Positions 8,618-16,307 of a stretch of 64,000 nt of DNA are shown here, piece by piece (the first letter of the stretch is position 1; every line of letters begins with the position of its first letter). Under the pieces are notes generated by a model, which saw only the letters and a program-made list of their open reading frames with translations, searched no databases and was not told where the DNA came from. The position numbers were made by a program, and so were the translations under genes. This DNA is from Promicromonospora iranensis. Its GTDB lineage: Bacteria; Actinomycetota; Actinomycetes; Actinomycetales; Cellulomonadaceae. The DNA lies in contig NZ_JAJQQP010000007.1 of assembly GCF_028994805.1 (NCBI RefSeq), forward strand, positions 17,435 to 81,434, written 5' to 3'.

Positions 8618-9595
8618 GTGCGAGCCGTCACGATATCTGGACCGGGCCCATCAGGGAAACTCTCCCTTTCCTCCCTGAATCCCCCGATTGCTGGCCAATG
8701 GGACGTGGTGATCACCGTCGCCGCTGCCGGCGTCAACCGTGCTGACCTGCTCCAACGCGCCGGATACTACCCCCCTCCGCCGGGTGCGCCTGACTGGCCG
8801 GGTCTCGAGATATCAGGAACTGTGAAGCGTGTCGGACACGGCGTGTCGCGCTGGCGCGCCGGTGACCGGGTCGTAGCGCTCCTCGAAGGAGGCGGTTATG
8901 CCGAGGAAGTCGTGGTCCGCGAGACGCAGGTGCTCCCGGTGCCCGACGGCATCGACCTGATCGACGCGGCCGCCCTTCCCGAGGCCGCGTGCACGGTCTG
9001 GAACAACCTCGTCGACGTCGGCCGGCTGCGCTCCGGCGAGTGGGTGCTGGTCCACGGCGGCTCGGGCGGCATCGGCAGCTTCGCGATCCAGGTCGCCACG
9101 GCGCTCGGTGCGCACGTCGCCACGACGGCCGGCGGTGCGGAGCGCACGGCACGGTGCGCGGAGCTCGGGGCGGACCTGGTCATCGACCACCGGGAGCAGG
9201 ACTTCGTCGACGAGGTGCGACGAGCGACGGACGGCCGCGGGGCCGACGTCGTGCTCGACCTGCTCGGCGGCGGCGCACTGGGCGACAACGTCCGCGCGCT
9301 GGCCCGGGGCGGCCGCCTGGTCGTCATCGGCATGCAGCAGGGGCGGCGGGGCGAGCTCGACCTCAGTGACCTCCTCGCCCGGCGCGGAACCGTCACCGGG
9401 ACGCTGCTGAGGTCGCGACCTGCGGACGAGAAGGCGCGCATCGTCGCCGATACCGAGCAGCACGTCTGGCCGCTGGTCGCGGACGGACGGGTCCGGCCGG
9501 TGGTGCATGCCCGCGTACCGTTCGCCGACGCCCAGTCCGCGCACGAGCTGCTCGAGTCGGGCGACGCCTTCGGCAAAGTCCTCCTGGTCCCCTGA
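8618..9595 (+). CDS. Zinc-independent quinone oxidoreductase, MDR superfamily (PIG3-like)
   Basis: The 325-residue enzyme has the quinone-oxidoreductase signature: NRADLLQRAGYYPPPPGAP near the N-terminus, the WNNLVDVG active-site helix, and the NADPH-binding stretch VHGGSGGIGSFAIQVA (about residues 146-161) followed by a Rossmann fold. It should reduce quinones or related electrophiles with NADPH in the cytoplasm. It lacks the zinc ligands of alcohol dehydrogenases. The GTG at 8618 was chosen because the family motif starts soon after and a TAGGCT hexamer lies 8 nt upstream, suggesting leaderless translation. It is divergent from the conservon operon. Confidence 0.88.
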   Translation: MRAVTISGPGPSGKLSLSSLNPPIAGQWDVVITVAAAGVNRADLLQRAGYYPPPPGAPDWPGLEISGTVKRVGHGVSRWRAGDRVVALLEGGGYAEEVVVRETQVLPVPDGIDLIDAAALPEAACTVWNNLVDVGRLRSGEWVLVHGGSGGIGSFAIQVATALGAHVATTAGGAERTARCAELGADLVIDHREQDFVDEVRRATDGRGADVVLDLLGGGALGDNVRALARGGRLVVIGMQQGRRGELDLSDLLARRGTVTGTLLRSRPADEKARIVADTEQHVWPLVADGRVRPVVHARVPFADAQSAHELLESGDAFGKVLLVP

Positions 9596-9603
9596 TCATC
9601 CCG

Positions 9604-9619
9604 TGCCTATATATAGGCA
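9604..9619. promoter_or_regulatory. 16-bp perfect AT-centred palindrome between qor-like gene and bpa
   Basis: TGCCTATATATAGGCA is a perfect dyad in the 94-bp gap before bpa. An eight-base TATATATA core is very unusual in DNA this GC-rich. It could be an operator for a dimeric regulator or an overlapping promoter element. Confidence 0.55.
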
Positions 9620-9689
9620 TGGTCGGCAATTTCGACCCCGGGCGGATGCTGCCATGCGGACGACAAGCAATCCGGGCAAGACTGGACCC

Positions 9690-10349
9690 ATGACCGACGA
9701 GCGAGCCAACCCCCCGTCAGACGAGCGACACGACGACAACCCCGACCACCGCGAGCGGTCCGGCCGCCCCGACGGGCCGTCCACCGTGCATCCCCAGGTG
9801 GTGACGCCCGACGGCGCCGCGGTGCGGTCGGACCGCAGTCCCGAGGGTTCTGCCGAGGAAGAGGTCGACGAGGCCGAGGCCGTCGTGGGCCAGGTGGAGG
9901 AGCCGGCCAAGGTCATGCGCATCGGCGGCATGGTCAAGCGGCTGCTCGACGAGGTACGCGACGCGCCGCTGGACGAGGCCGCCCGTACCCGCCTGGCCGA
10001 GATCCACGAGCGCTCGATCCGCGAGCTCGAGGACGGGCTCTCCCCCGACCTCGTCGACGAGCTGCACCGGATCACGCTGCCGTTCTCCGACGAGTCCGCG
10101 CCGTCCGACGCCGAGCTCCGGGTCGCTCAGGCCCAGCTCGTGGGCTGGCTCGAGGGCCTGTTCCACGGCATCCAGACGGCGCTCGTGGCGCAGCAGATGG
10201 CGGCGCAGGCGCAGCTCTCGCAGATGCGCCGTGCACTGCCGCCCGGCTCCGGGGCGTTCGGTCCAGGCGGCCCCGGCGGACCCACCATGCCGGGCGGCCA
10301 CGAGGACGAGCCGGGTGGCGAGCGCCGGGCCCCCGGCCAGTACCTCTGA
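9690..10349 (+). CDS. bpa: Bacterial proteasome activator Bpa (PafE)
   Basis: The 219-residue protein matches the Bpa/DUF2587 family. It has an acidic disordered N-terminus (about 75 residues), a four-helix core (IGGMVKRLLDEVRDAPLDEAARTRLAEIHERS and following, about 85-190), a Gly/Pro-rich linker, and the C-terminal GQYL motif that docks into the 20S core particle alpha ring. Bpa forms a dodecameric ring that feeds unfolded proteins to the proteasome without ATP. The start is an ATG with an AAGACT hexamer 6 nt upstream and no ribosome binding site. Downstream lies a bidirectional hairpin terminator shared with the convergent gene. Core proteasome genes are not in this window. Confidence 0.95.
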   Translation: MTDERANPPSDERHDDNPDHRERSGRPDGPSTVHPQVVTPDGAAVRSDRSPEGSAEEEVDEAEAVVGQVEEPAKVMRIGGMVKRLLDEVRDAPLDEAARTRLAEIHERSIRELEDGLSPDLVDELHRITLPFSDESAPSDAELRVAQAQLVGWLEGLFHGIQTALVAQQMAAQAQLSQMRRALPPGSGAFGPGGPGGPTMPGGHEDEPGGERRAPGQYL

Positions 10350-10367
10350 CCTGCCCGTCGTGGCTCG

Positions 10368-10407
10368 CCCGCTGTGCCGCGCCTCCGCACGAGGCCGGCA
10401 CAGCGGG
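10368..10407. terminator. Bidirectional hairpin between bpa and the convergent unknown gene
   Basis: Arms CCCGCTGTGCC (10368-10378) and GGCACAGCGGG (10397-10407) are exact inverted repeats, and the inner GCCTC/GAGGC also pairs. It lies between two convergent stop codons. Confidence 0.8.
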
Positions 10408-10422
10408 TCAAGCCCTGGGCGC

Positions 10423-11541
10423 TCAGAGCTCGGAGGGATCTACCAGAAAGCCATCCTCGTCGGCGATCTCGCCTCCTGCGGCGGCGTGGACGGCCCCGGC
10501 AAGCCGGGCCACCAGCTCCGCCGCGCGCTTCCGCGCGACTCGTAGCTCCATGGACGGGAACTCGCGCTGCGACTCCACCAGGTCGTGCGGCTCCCAGTGC
10601 ACCCAGTAGCGCACCGCGCCCTGCTCCGCCCACGGCAGGCCGCGCAGCAGGCGCGGCAGCTTCTCCTCGCCGGAGATCTCCACCGCGACGATGCCGTCGA
10701 CGTCGAGGTCGACGATCAGCCCGTACCCGTCGAGGATGCGCGGACCGGTGAGGGCCTTGATGTCGTAGTCGTCGGCGGCCGCGTGCAGCTTCTTGCGGAG
10801 CTCCGGGTCCAGGGGATCACCGGGGTAGAGCGGCTTGTCGGCGATACCCTGCGGCGGGCCGCCCCACTCCTTGCCCTCCATGTGGAGGCGGGCACGCGGG
10901 TGAACCTTCTGCAGGATGGTGTGCGCGGCCTGCGGGTCGAGCCACACGTCCGAGTAGACGGTCATGTCGATGGCGGCACCGGCGTCCGGGGTGAGGACCA
11001 CGCCGGCACCCGGCTGCGCCGTCGAGCCGCCCGGTGCGTCCCACATGCCGCCCACGTCCAGGCGGAGGGAACCACCCAGCCGGCGTGCCACCGCGACGAG
11101 CCACTCGACGAGCCGGCGCTCCTCACGCTCGGGCATGCCGGCGGCAAAGGCCCGCCCGATGCCGTCGCGGTCACCCGCGGGGAACGGCACCTCGCCACGC
11201 TCCCGGTGGCAGACGATGTCGAAGGCCATCGCGGCTCCCGGCGGGACACCGAGGTCAAAGCCTTCGCCAGCAGGCAGGTACGGGCCGTTCATCACGGCGT
11301 GCCGCGAGACCCGCAGCACCCCGACCTCCTTGCCCTGCGCGCGGCGCACCTGCGGCGCACCCGCCACGTTGCCGGGAAGGATGCCCGCGGGGACGACGTC
11401 CCAGCGGGTCGCCGAGAAACGGGAGAGCGCGAGAACCTCGATCTCGTCCAGCTCCACGTCGCCGGGCACTGTCAGCACGTGCCGTGCCTGGTGCGCCTGC
11501 GCAGCCGTGCGCGGCAGGAGCGGGAGCTGAGGAGCGGCCAT
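10423..11541 (-). CDS. Conserved protein of unknown function, paralogue of the 16308-17318 gene
   Basis: I do not recognise a named family. The 372-residue product is soluble, without signal peptide or membrane helices. Two blocks match the protein at 16308-17318: RDGIGRAFAAGMPEREERR followed by an LVEWLVAVARRLGG helix, and a C-terminal VARLAGAVHAAAGGEIADEDGFLV segment. An N-terminal HVLTVPGDVELDE stretch also aligns. The ATG at 11541 has AGAAGG 8 nt upstream. It lies just upstream of dcd in the reverse direction, 102 nt away, with no obvious functional link. Confidence 0.8.
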   Translation of the reverse strand: MAAPQLPLLPRTAAQAHQARHVLTVPGDVELDEIEVLALSRFSATRWDVVPAGILPGNVAGAPQVRRAQGKEVGVLRVSRHAVMNGPYLPAGEGFDLGVPPGAAMAFDIVCHRERGEVPFPAGDRDGIGRAFAAGMPEREERRLVEWLVAVARRLGGSLRLDVGGMWDAPGGSTAQPGAGVVLTPDAGAAIDMTVYSDVWLDPQAAHTILQKVHPRARLHMEGKEWGGPPQGIADKPLYPGDPLDPELRKKLHAAADDYDIKALTGPRILDGYGLIVDLDVDGIVAVEISGEEKLPRLLRGLPWAEQGAVRYWVHWEPHDLVESQREFPSMELRVARKRAAELVARLAGAVHAAAGGEIADEDGFLVDPSEL

Positions 11542-11643
11542 CGGGGTCCCTTCTGACGTGCCGGAGGATGCCCGGTCCGCGCCGGGCACCCGGGAGCCTA
11601 CCGCTCGGCGAGCACCCGTCGAGGCGCTGCCCAGCCCCGGCGG

Positions 11644-12219
11644 TCAGACCGCGGTGCGGTGGAAGTTCTTCGACGAGCGGGACGCCGTCGGACCGCGCTG
11701 GCCCTGGTAGCGGGAGCCGTACAGATCCGACCCGTACGGGTGCTCCGACGCCGACGACAGGCGGAAGAAGCACATCTGCCCGATCTTCATGCCGGGCCAC
11801 AGCTTGATCGGCAGCGTCGCGACGTTGCTCAGCTCCAGCGTCACGTGCCCGCTGAAACCGGGGTCGATGAAGCCGGCCGTCGAGTGCGTCAGCAGGCCGA
11901 GCCGCCCGAGGGAGGACTTGCCCTCGAGGCGGGCGGCGACGTCGTCGGGCAGCGTGACCGCCTCGAAGGTGCTGCCCAGCACGAACTCGCCGGGGTGCAG
12001 CACGAATGCCTCGCCGCCGTCCGCCTCCACCAGGCGGGTGAGCTCCGGCTGGTCCGTCGCGGGGTCGATGAACGGGTACTTGTGGTTGTCGAAGAGCCGG
12101 AAGTACTTGTCGAGGCGCACGTCGATGCTCGACGGCTGCAGCATCGACGGTTCGTACGGGTCGAGGACTACGCGGTCGGCCTCGAGCTCGGCACGGATGT
12201 CGCGGTCGGAGAGGAGCAC
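11644..12219 (-). CDS. dcd: dCTP deaminase
   Basis: The 191-residue enzyme matches actinobacterial Dcd along its whole length: [11 protein letters not shown] at the N-terminus, [10 protein letters not shown], the catalytic [12 protein letters not shown] and [11 protein letters not shown] motifs, and the C-terminal [12 protein letters not shown]. It deaminates dCTP towards dUTP/dUMP for thymidylate synthesis; some actinobacterial members also carry the dUTPase step. The GTG at 12219 was chosen because the family begins LLSDRD; a TACCGT hexamer 6 nt upstream suggests a leaderless start. An upstream in-frame start at 12300 would add 27 residues that the family lacks. Confidence 0.96.
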   Translation of the reverse strand: MLLSDRDIRAELEADRVVLDPYEPSMLQPSSIDVRLDKYFRLFDNHKYPFIDPATDQPELTRLVEADGGEAFVLHPGEFVLGSTFEAVTLPDDVAARLEGKSSLGRLGLLTHSTAGFIDPGFSGHVTLELSNVATLPIKLWPGMKIGQMCFFRLSSASEHPYGSDLYGSRYQGQRGPTASRSSKNFHRTAV

Positions 12220-12308
12220 CCGGATACGGTACTGGCCGCCACGGGACGATGCCGCCCCGTGGCCCGGCGACGCCGCGACGGGGCGTCCGCGCCGGGCCAC
12301 CGGGCGAC

Positions 12309-12343
12309 GGTCACCGGGTGCCGGTCACCGGGTGCCGGTCACC
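12309..12343. repeat. 14-bp tandem repeat (2.5 copies) starting at a stop codon
   Basis: On the minus strand GGTGACCGGCACCC is repeated exactly from 12343 down to 12309. The TGA stop of the TM2 gene lies in the first unit. See the finding on stop-codon duplications. Confidence 0.9.
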
Positions 12344-12794
12344 ACTGCAGCGGCTTGTGCTTCGCGTCCACCGACCAGTAGCCCTTGCGCATCACGAGGT
12401 ACAGGATCCCCTCGACGCCGCCCCAGATCGCCGGCACGAACCACGCGTTTCCCAGCGACACCGCCGTGATGAGCAGCATGATCCAGCCGAGACCCTTGTA
12501 GCCCAGGTAGAACCGGTGCGCGCCCACGACGCCCAGCAGGATCCCGAGGAGGCCCGCGGTGATCCGGGACTTGTGCCCCGGCACGTGCTCCACCGGCGGC
12601 GTGGGGCGGTCGTAGTCGTACTGCTGCTGGTAGTTCGCCGGACCGCCGCCCGGAATCTTGCCTCCGGGCGTCTTCATCGCGCGCGTCTCGCCGGGCGGCG
12701 GCGGGGGCTTCGACGGGCTCGGTGCGCGTGGTGGCAGCCGCTTCGTCTCCTGATAGATCGGCTCGGTGGGCTTCTCGCTGGGGTGCTCGCTCAC
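12339..12794 (-). CDS. TM2 domain membrane protein
   Basis: The 151-residue protein has a hydrophilic Pro/Lys-rich N-terminus of about 70 residues, then a TM2 domain: a KSRITAGLLGILLGVVGAHR start, FYLGYKGLGWIMLL, and a second hydrophobic helix, joined by the family's short turn. TM2 proteins are small two-helix inner membrane proteins of unclear role. It starts with GTG at 12794 and its stop codon lies within a tandem repeat. No operon partner is obvious. Confidence 0.85.
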   Translation of the reverse strand: MSEHPSEKPTEPIYQETKRLPPRAPSPSKPPPPPGETRAMKTPGGKIPGGGPANYQQQYDYDRPTPPVEHVPGHKSRITAGLLGILLGVVGAHRFYLGYKGLGWIMLLITAVSLGNAWFVPAIWGGVEGILYLVMRKGYWSVDAKHKPLQW

Positions 12795-12948
12795 TGCTGC
12801 TCCGGCTGCTCGGCGACACTCGCTCCGTATCCGGTTCGGGCATCCGGGCGAGGTTGGGTATGATCGGTTCGCGCGCCAGGTTCACGGGCGCTGTTGCGGA
12901 ACCCTAGCGGGATTCGCAAACAGCAGATACCCGGCAGAACCGGACGAT

Positions 12949-13019
12949 GCGGGTGTAGTTCAATGGTAGAACTTCAGCTTCCCAAGCTGATAGCGCGGGT
13001 TCGATTCCCGTCACCCGCT
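12949..13019 (+). tRNA. tRNA-Gly(CCC)
   Basis: Acceptor strands GCGGGTG (12949-12955) and CACCCGC (13012-13018) pair. The anticodon stem TCAGC/GCTGA encloses loop TTCCCAA with anticodon CCC. The T-arm contains GGTTCGATTCC. A CCA follows directly in the DNA at 13020-13022. It is followed by a terminator hairpin. Confidence 0.95.
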
Positions 13020-13030
13020 CCACAGGGCAA

Positions 13031-13066
13031 CGCCCCAGGTCAGGATGCAGATCCCGACCTGGGGCG
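13031..13066 (+). terminator. Hairpin terminator after tRNA-Gly
   Basis: CGCCCCAGGTC (13031-13041) pairs with GACCTGGGGCG (13056-13066). The loop can pair further (GGAT/ATCC), and TTCTTC follows. Confidence 0.85.
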
Positions 13067-13143
13067 TTCTTCGTCCGACCGGCGCCAGCCCAGCCCCGTA
13101 CACGTTCCGTGCCCGCCGCGTGCCCCGTCTCGTCCGGCTCGGC

Positions 13144-13521
13144 TCAGGCCCGCGCGGTCCGCACGGGCGCCGTCAGATGCAGCGAGACCGCCAGGCCGCG
13201 CTCGGCCGAGGGCACCCAACCGCTCCAGCACCGCCACACCGGGGGCCCCTCGCCGTCGTGGTGTCCCACCCGTTCGGCCAGGTGGAGCATCGCCGCGAGG
13301 CGCACCGCGTCGGGCACCCGTGCGGCGACGACGTCGACGGTGAGCACGCCCACCACGTCGTCCTCCAGATCGAGGTGGTCCACCCCCGCCCGCACGTCCA
13401 GCGTGTGGATGTCGAAGATGTGCGCGATCAGCGCGGTGACCCCGACGAGCTCGGCGAGGTGCGCGCCCGGCATCGGACAGGCCTCGGCGGCCGGGCCTGC
13501 GTCGCAGGAGCCGTCGGTCAT
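13144..13521 (-). CDS. Small unknown protein, second gene of the GntR-linked cassette
   Basis: I do not recognise this 125-residue protein. It is acidic, with Asp/Val-rich beta segments (HTLDVRAGVDHLDLEDDVVGVLTVDVVAARV) and a cysteine-containing N-terminus (SCDAGPAAEACPMPGAH) that might bind a metal. It starts with ATG at 13521, overlapping the preceding gene by ATGA, so the two are translationally coupled. It ends 125 nt from tRNA-Gly, transcribed towards it. Confidence 0.7.
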   Translation of the reverse strand: MTDGSCDAGPAAEACPMPGAHLAELVGVTALIAHIFDIHTLDVRAGVDHLDLEDDVVGVLTVDVVAARVPDAVRLAAMLHLAERVGHHDGEGPPVWRCWSGWVPSAERGLAVSLHLTAPVRTARA

Positions 13522-13817
13522 GTCGGCCACGCCCGGATCGCCCGCGCCGTCCCCCGCAGCTCCGCGTAGACGAACATCTCCATGCCGTTCCAGCGTCCGG
13601 TCCACACCGTGAAGCCCGGCTTGGTCGCCGGGTAGTCCGTCGCGACGGTGATCCCGAGCTGCTCCGCGATCTCCGCCCCCTCGGCCAGCCGTGCCGGGTG
13701 CACGACCAGATGGTCGCGAAACACCTCGACCCACTTGATCCGTGCGTCCCCTACCTCCGCCAGCAGGTCCGCCGCACCGGCCGCGGAATCGGCCAGGCTG
13801 CCCGCTATCGTCGCCAT
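13518..13817 (-). CDS. Small unknown protein, first gene of the GntR-linked cassette
   Basis: The 99-residue product has no named family that I recognise. Visible features are an N-terminal helix (ADSAAGAADLLAEVGDARI), a KWVEVFRDHLVVHP segment and a C-terminal beta-rich part (GFTVWTGRWNGMEMFVYAEL). The ATG at 13817 is preceded by AGAGGTGGGAGAG. It is divergent from the GntR gene, with two inverted repeats between them, so it is probably controlled by that regulator. Confidence 0.7.
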   Translation of the reverse strand: MATIAGSLADSAAGAADLLAEVGDARIKWVEVFRDHLVVHPARLAEGAEIAEQLGITVATDYPATKPGFTVWTGRWNGMEMFVYAELRGTARAIRAWPT

Positions 13818-13832
13818 CTCTCCCACCTCTCC

Positions 13833-13850
13833 GCGCCTACCTCTAGGCGC
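13833..13850. promoter_or_regulatory. Inverted repeat upstream of the two-gene cassette
   Basis: GCGCCTA (13833-13839) and TAGGCGC (13844-13850) are exact arms around a 4-nt spacer, 16 bp upstream of the start at 13817. This is a candidate operator in the divergent region. Confidence 0.5.
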
Positions 13851-13903
13851 ATAGACAGCCTGTTGCGGGTGAACTGGGCACCGCAACCGCTACGCCGAAA
13901 AGT

Positions 13904-13915
13904 TGCGTATACGCA
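13904..13915. promoter_or_regulatory. 12-bp palindrome in the GntR divergent promoter
   Basis: TGCGTATACGCA is a perfect dyad between the divergent starts at 13817 and 13958. Its length and TATA-centred symmetry fit operators of GntR/HutC-type dimers. Confidence 0.6.
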
Positions 13916-13957
13916 CTGGCTGCGGGTTAGGTGGGTTCCGTGTCTAGAGAGGGACGT

Positions 13958-14677
13958 GTGACTGCCGCAAGCATCGCCAAGGATCTTCGTGCCGCGATCC
14001 GCTCCGGGACCTACAAACCGGGCGACCGCCTTCCGAGCGAAGCAGCGCTCATGTCGAACTACGGCGTGGCGCGCATGACCGCGCGCCACGGCCTGTCGAT
14101 GCTCAAGGACGAGGGGCTGACCGTGACCCGGCACGGCTCCGGCGTGTTCGTGCGCGCCTTCGAGCCGATCGTGCGGGACACCACCGGCGGCAAGGCCGAC
14201 GAGTCCACCGTGACCGCCGAGGTCGACGAGACCAGCGCGGGGCTCGCCGTCCGCACCCTGGCCGTCACCGCGGAGGCCGATCCACCCGAGAAGGTCCGGA
14301 CGGCGCTCGGTCTCGCCGAGGGGGACAAGGTGACCGTGCGCGAGCGGCTGCACCTGCGCGAGCGCAAGCCCGTGCTGTTCGCCACGTCCTACCTGCCCGC
14401 GTCGATCGCGGCCGGGACACCGATCGCGGAGCAGCAGGTCGGGCCCGGCGGTACGCACGCGCGGCTCACCGAGGCCGGCCACGCGCCGGTGCGGTTCCGT
14501 GAGGACGTGGTGGGCCGGATGCCGACGATCGAGGAGATCGAGGAGTTGCGGATCGAGCCCGGCACGCCGGTGCTGGCCGTCACGCGCACCGCGTTCACGC
14601 AGGACGGCACCCCTGTCGAAGTGAGCCACGTGGTGCTCGACGCCGGCGAGTTCATGCTCCGGTACGACATCGACTGA
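13958..14677 (+). CDS. GntR-family regulator, HutC subfamily with UTRA domain
   Basis: The 239-residue protein has an N-terminal winged helix with the GntR signature (IAKDLRAAIRSG, GDRLPSEAALM, VARMTARHGLSML, about residues 5-55) and a C-terminal UTRA ligand-binding domain (from about residue 95, with VRERLHLRERKPVLFATSYLP and an ALMSNYG-like start). It should repress or activate the divergent two-gene cassette and itself through the palindromes between them. GTG 13958 was chosen over GTG 13931 and 13940 because AGAGGG precedes it and the fold starts right after. The ligand is unknown. Confidence 0.88.
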   Translation: MTAASIAKDLRAAIRSGTYKPGDRLPSEAALMSNYGVARMTARHGLSMLKDEGLTVTRHGSGVFVRAFEPIVRDTTGGKADESTVTAEVDETSAGLAVRTLAVTAEADPPEKVRTALGLAEGDKVTVRERLHLRERKPVLFATSYLPASIAAGTPIAEQQVGPGGTHARLTEAGHAPVRFREDVVGRMPTIEEIEELRIEPGTPVLAVTRTAFTQDGTPVEVSHVVLDAGEFMLRYDID

Positions 14678-14693
14678 ACACCGGCTGAGCCGA

Positions 14694-14739
14694 ACCGTCA
14701 GGCCTGGCCCGTCAGCTCCGGACCGTCAGGCCTGGCCCG
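14694..14739. repeat. 18-bp direct repeat across the pirin stop codon
   Basis: ACCGTCAGGCCTGGCCCG occurs at 14694-14711 and 14722-14739, period 28. The second copy contains the stop and last codons of the pirin gene; the first copy lies beyond the stop. Confidence 0.9.
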
Positions 14740-15787
14740 GCCGGGCCCGTGGCCTCAGGCGCAGGTCCGGCAGGGCGGGCGCACGCAGGGGCCCGCTCGG
14801 ATAGCCCTGCACCTGGCCGAAACGACGCTCGGCGGCGCCGTCGGTGTATCCCGTGGCACCGGCCGACCCTGAGCCGTCCCCCGGCCCGAGCTCGGCGACG
14901 AGGGCCATCCAGTCCTCACGAGCCCTGACGATGTCCTCGTGCGTGCGGCCCATGAAGTTCCACCACATGATGACGTCCTCGGCGAACGGCAGGCCGCCGA
15001 TCAGGACCGCTCGCGCCGGCGCGCCCCCGGCGGCGCGCACGACGACGGTGGACCGCCCGGGCGCGACGTAGCCGAGGCTGTACCGCGGCACCGCGGACCC
15101 CTCGAACGTCATGTCGCCGGAGTCCACGAGCAGAGCGTGCTCGTGCGCCGGGTCCACGTCGAGCCGAACCTCCGCACCCGGCTCCAGGTCGATCTGCGCC
15201 CCCACGAGCGGCGTGTACGTCGTCGCGGGCGAGTCCAGCTCCTCGCCCGCCACCGCCAGGCGTCCGATGAACACCTGCACGACGGCGCCGTCGTGCCGTA
15301 CGACCGGGAGGTCGCCATGGTGCTCGAAGTGCGGGTCGATCCCCAGGGCCGCCCCGGGCAGCGCCGTCCAGAGCTGCACACCGTGCAGCAGGGGCGGGCG
15401 CCCTTCCGCCGGCGACTCCTCCGAGTGCGAGATGCCCACCCCCGCCGTCATGAGGTTGAGCTCGCCCGGCCGGACCCTCTGCAGCGAGCCGACGGAGTCG
15501 CGGTGCAGGATCTCGCCCTCGAAGAGCCAGCTCACCGTCTGGAGCCCGGTGTGCGGGTGCGGCGGAACCTGCATGCCGGCGCTGGACGAGACGTCGTCGG
15601 GGCCGTAGTGGTCGCTGAAGCACCATGCCCCCACGAGGGACCGGGCGCGCTGCGGGATGGTGCGCCGCACGTTCATCGCCCGCGGCCCGCCGAGCGGCAC
15701 CTCGCGCGGCGCGAGGAGCTCGATGCCGTCGCCCTGCTCACCGGCGGTGCAGATCTGCTCGGCCGGCCGGGTCTCGAGGTTGCTCAT
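14726..15787 (-). CDS. Pirin-family bicupin protein
   Basis: The 353-residue protein shows the pirin N-terminal cupin: a FSDHYGP-type motif, the metal-binding histidines in PPHPHTGLQTVSW, and GELNLMTAGVGISHSEESP, followed by the pirin C-terminal cupin (ALLVDSGDM onwards, PFAEDVIMWWNFMGRTHEDI). Pirins bind iron; some oxidise quercetin and others modulate transcription or enzymes. The start is an ATG preceded by TAGGCT with a 6-nt gap, so translation is probably leaderless. The gene is convergent with the GntR gene and its 3' end is duplicated. Confidence 0.9.
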   Translation of the reverse strand: MSNLETRPAEQICTAGEQGDGIELLAPREVPLGGPRAMNVRRTIPQRARSLVGAWCFSDHYGPDDVSSSAGMQVPPHPHTGLQTVSWLFEGEILHRDSVGSLQRVRPGELNLMTAGVGISHSEESPAEGRPPLLHGVQLWTALPGAALGIDPHFEHHGDLPVVRHDGAVVQVFIGRLAVAGEELDSPATTYTPLVGAQIDLEPGAEVRLDVDPAHEHALLVDSGDMTFEGSAVPRYSLGYVAPGRSTVVVRAAGGAPARAVLIGGLPFAEDVIMWWNFMGRTHEDIVRAREDWMALVAELGPGDGSGSAGATGYTDGAAERRFGQVQGYPSGPLRAPALPDLRLRPRARPGQA

Positions 15788-15838
15788 GCGCAGAGCCTAG
15801 ATCCAGCCGTGGAGCCGGCCCAGCGCCCCCGGGGCGAG

Positions 15839-15872
15839 GCCAGGGCCCCCGGGGCAGGCCGGGGGCCCTGGC
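15839..15872. terminator. Strong GC hairpin in the pirin upstream region
   Basis: GCCAGGGCCCCC (15839-15850) and GGGGGCCCTGGC (15861-15872) are exact 12-bp arms with a 10-nt loop. It lies about 50 nt upstream of the pirin start, and no gene reading into it was identified, so its function may be insulation or structure. Confidence 0.6.
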
Positions 15873-16019
15873 GTAACCGCGCACCCGTGGTCCGCCTTCG
15901 GTGAGGACCAGAGCGCCGTGTCGACGTCACGGCCCCGAAGCACCCGTCAGACCCGGACCCTCAGGCCTGTTCTCCACGGACGTTCGGACGCGGGCGGTCT
16001 TCCGGCCCCGTACAAGAAC

Positions 16020-16055
16020 CTGTGGCGTCATCCACAGCCCGTACCGCGGTACGGG
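16020..16055. repeat. Two adjacent inverted repeats, one an 18-bp perfect palindrome
   Basis: CTGTGG (16020-16025) pairs with CCACAG (16032-16037), and directly after it lies the perfect palindrome CCCGTACCGCGGTACGGG (16038-16055). No gene start is close enough for an ordinary operator. Confidence 0.8.
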
Positions 16056-16296
16056 ACGTCCTGTCGTTCTCCGGTCAACCATGTGTCCGATGTCCGGGCC
16101 GGTCGGTACTGCTGCAGCGCACCGCATCTGCACCCGAATCGTCGAACCATTGCCACGTTTCTATCCGCGTGTCGCAGGGGCGGCAACCGCTCCACCGTTG
16201 TAATTTCCACCCGATCTTCGCCCACAGTTCTGTCCACAGGAAGAGCCCTGGAATTCCCGCACCGCCCACAGGGCTGTGTACAACATCTGTGGATAA
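16028..16296. promoter_or_regulatory. Cluster of DnaA-box-like nonamers
   Basis: Against the DnaA box TTRTCCACA: an exact TTATCCACA lies on the minus strand at 16288-16296. One-mismatch sites are TCATCCACA (16028-16036, plus), CTGTCCACA (16230-16238, plus) and TTGTACACA (16275-16283, minus). TCGCCCACA (16218-16226) and CCGCCCACA (16262-16270) are weaker. There is no dnaA or dnaN gene here, so this is not a standard oriC setting. Confidence 0.55.
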
Positions 16297-16307
16297 CTAA
16301 AAGGTGG

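Larger units (their letters stand above)
15788..16307. other. 520-bp non-coding segment with hairpins and DnaA-box-like sites
   Basis: No convincing gene was found between the pirin start and the convergently placed end of the 16308-17318 gene. The segment holds the 15839-15872 hairpin, two adjacent inverted repeats at 16020-16055, and a run of DnaA-box-like nonamers up to 16296. The right half is less GC-rich than its surroundings. Confidence 0.75.

Noticed and set aside
12949..14677. Integrated element with att sites at tRNA-Gly
   Set aside because: I saw no second copy of the tRNA 3' end and no integrase or excisionase gene nearby.
15788..16307. Chromosomal origin oriC
   Set aside because: DnaA-box-like sites are present, but dnaA, dnaN, recF or gyrB are not near and the number of exact boxes is small. 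A titration-type site is the more careful reading.
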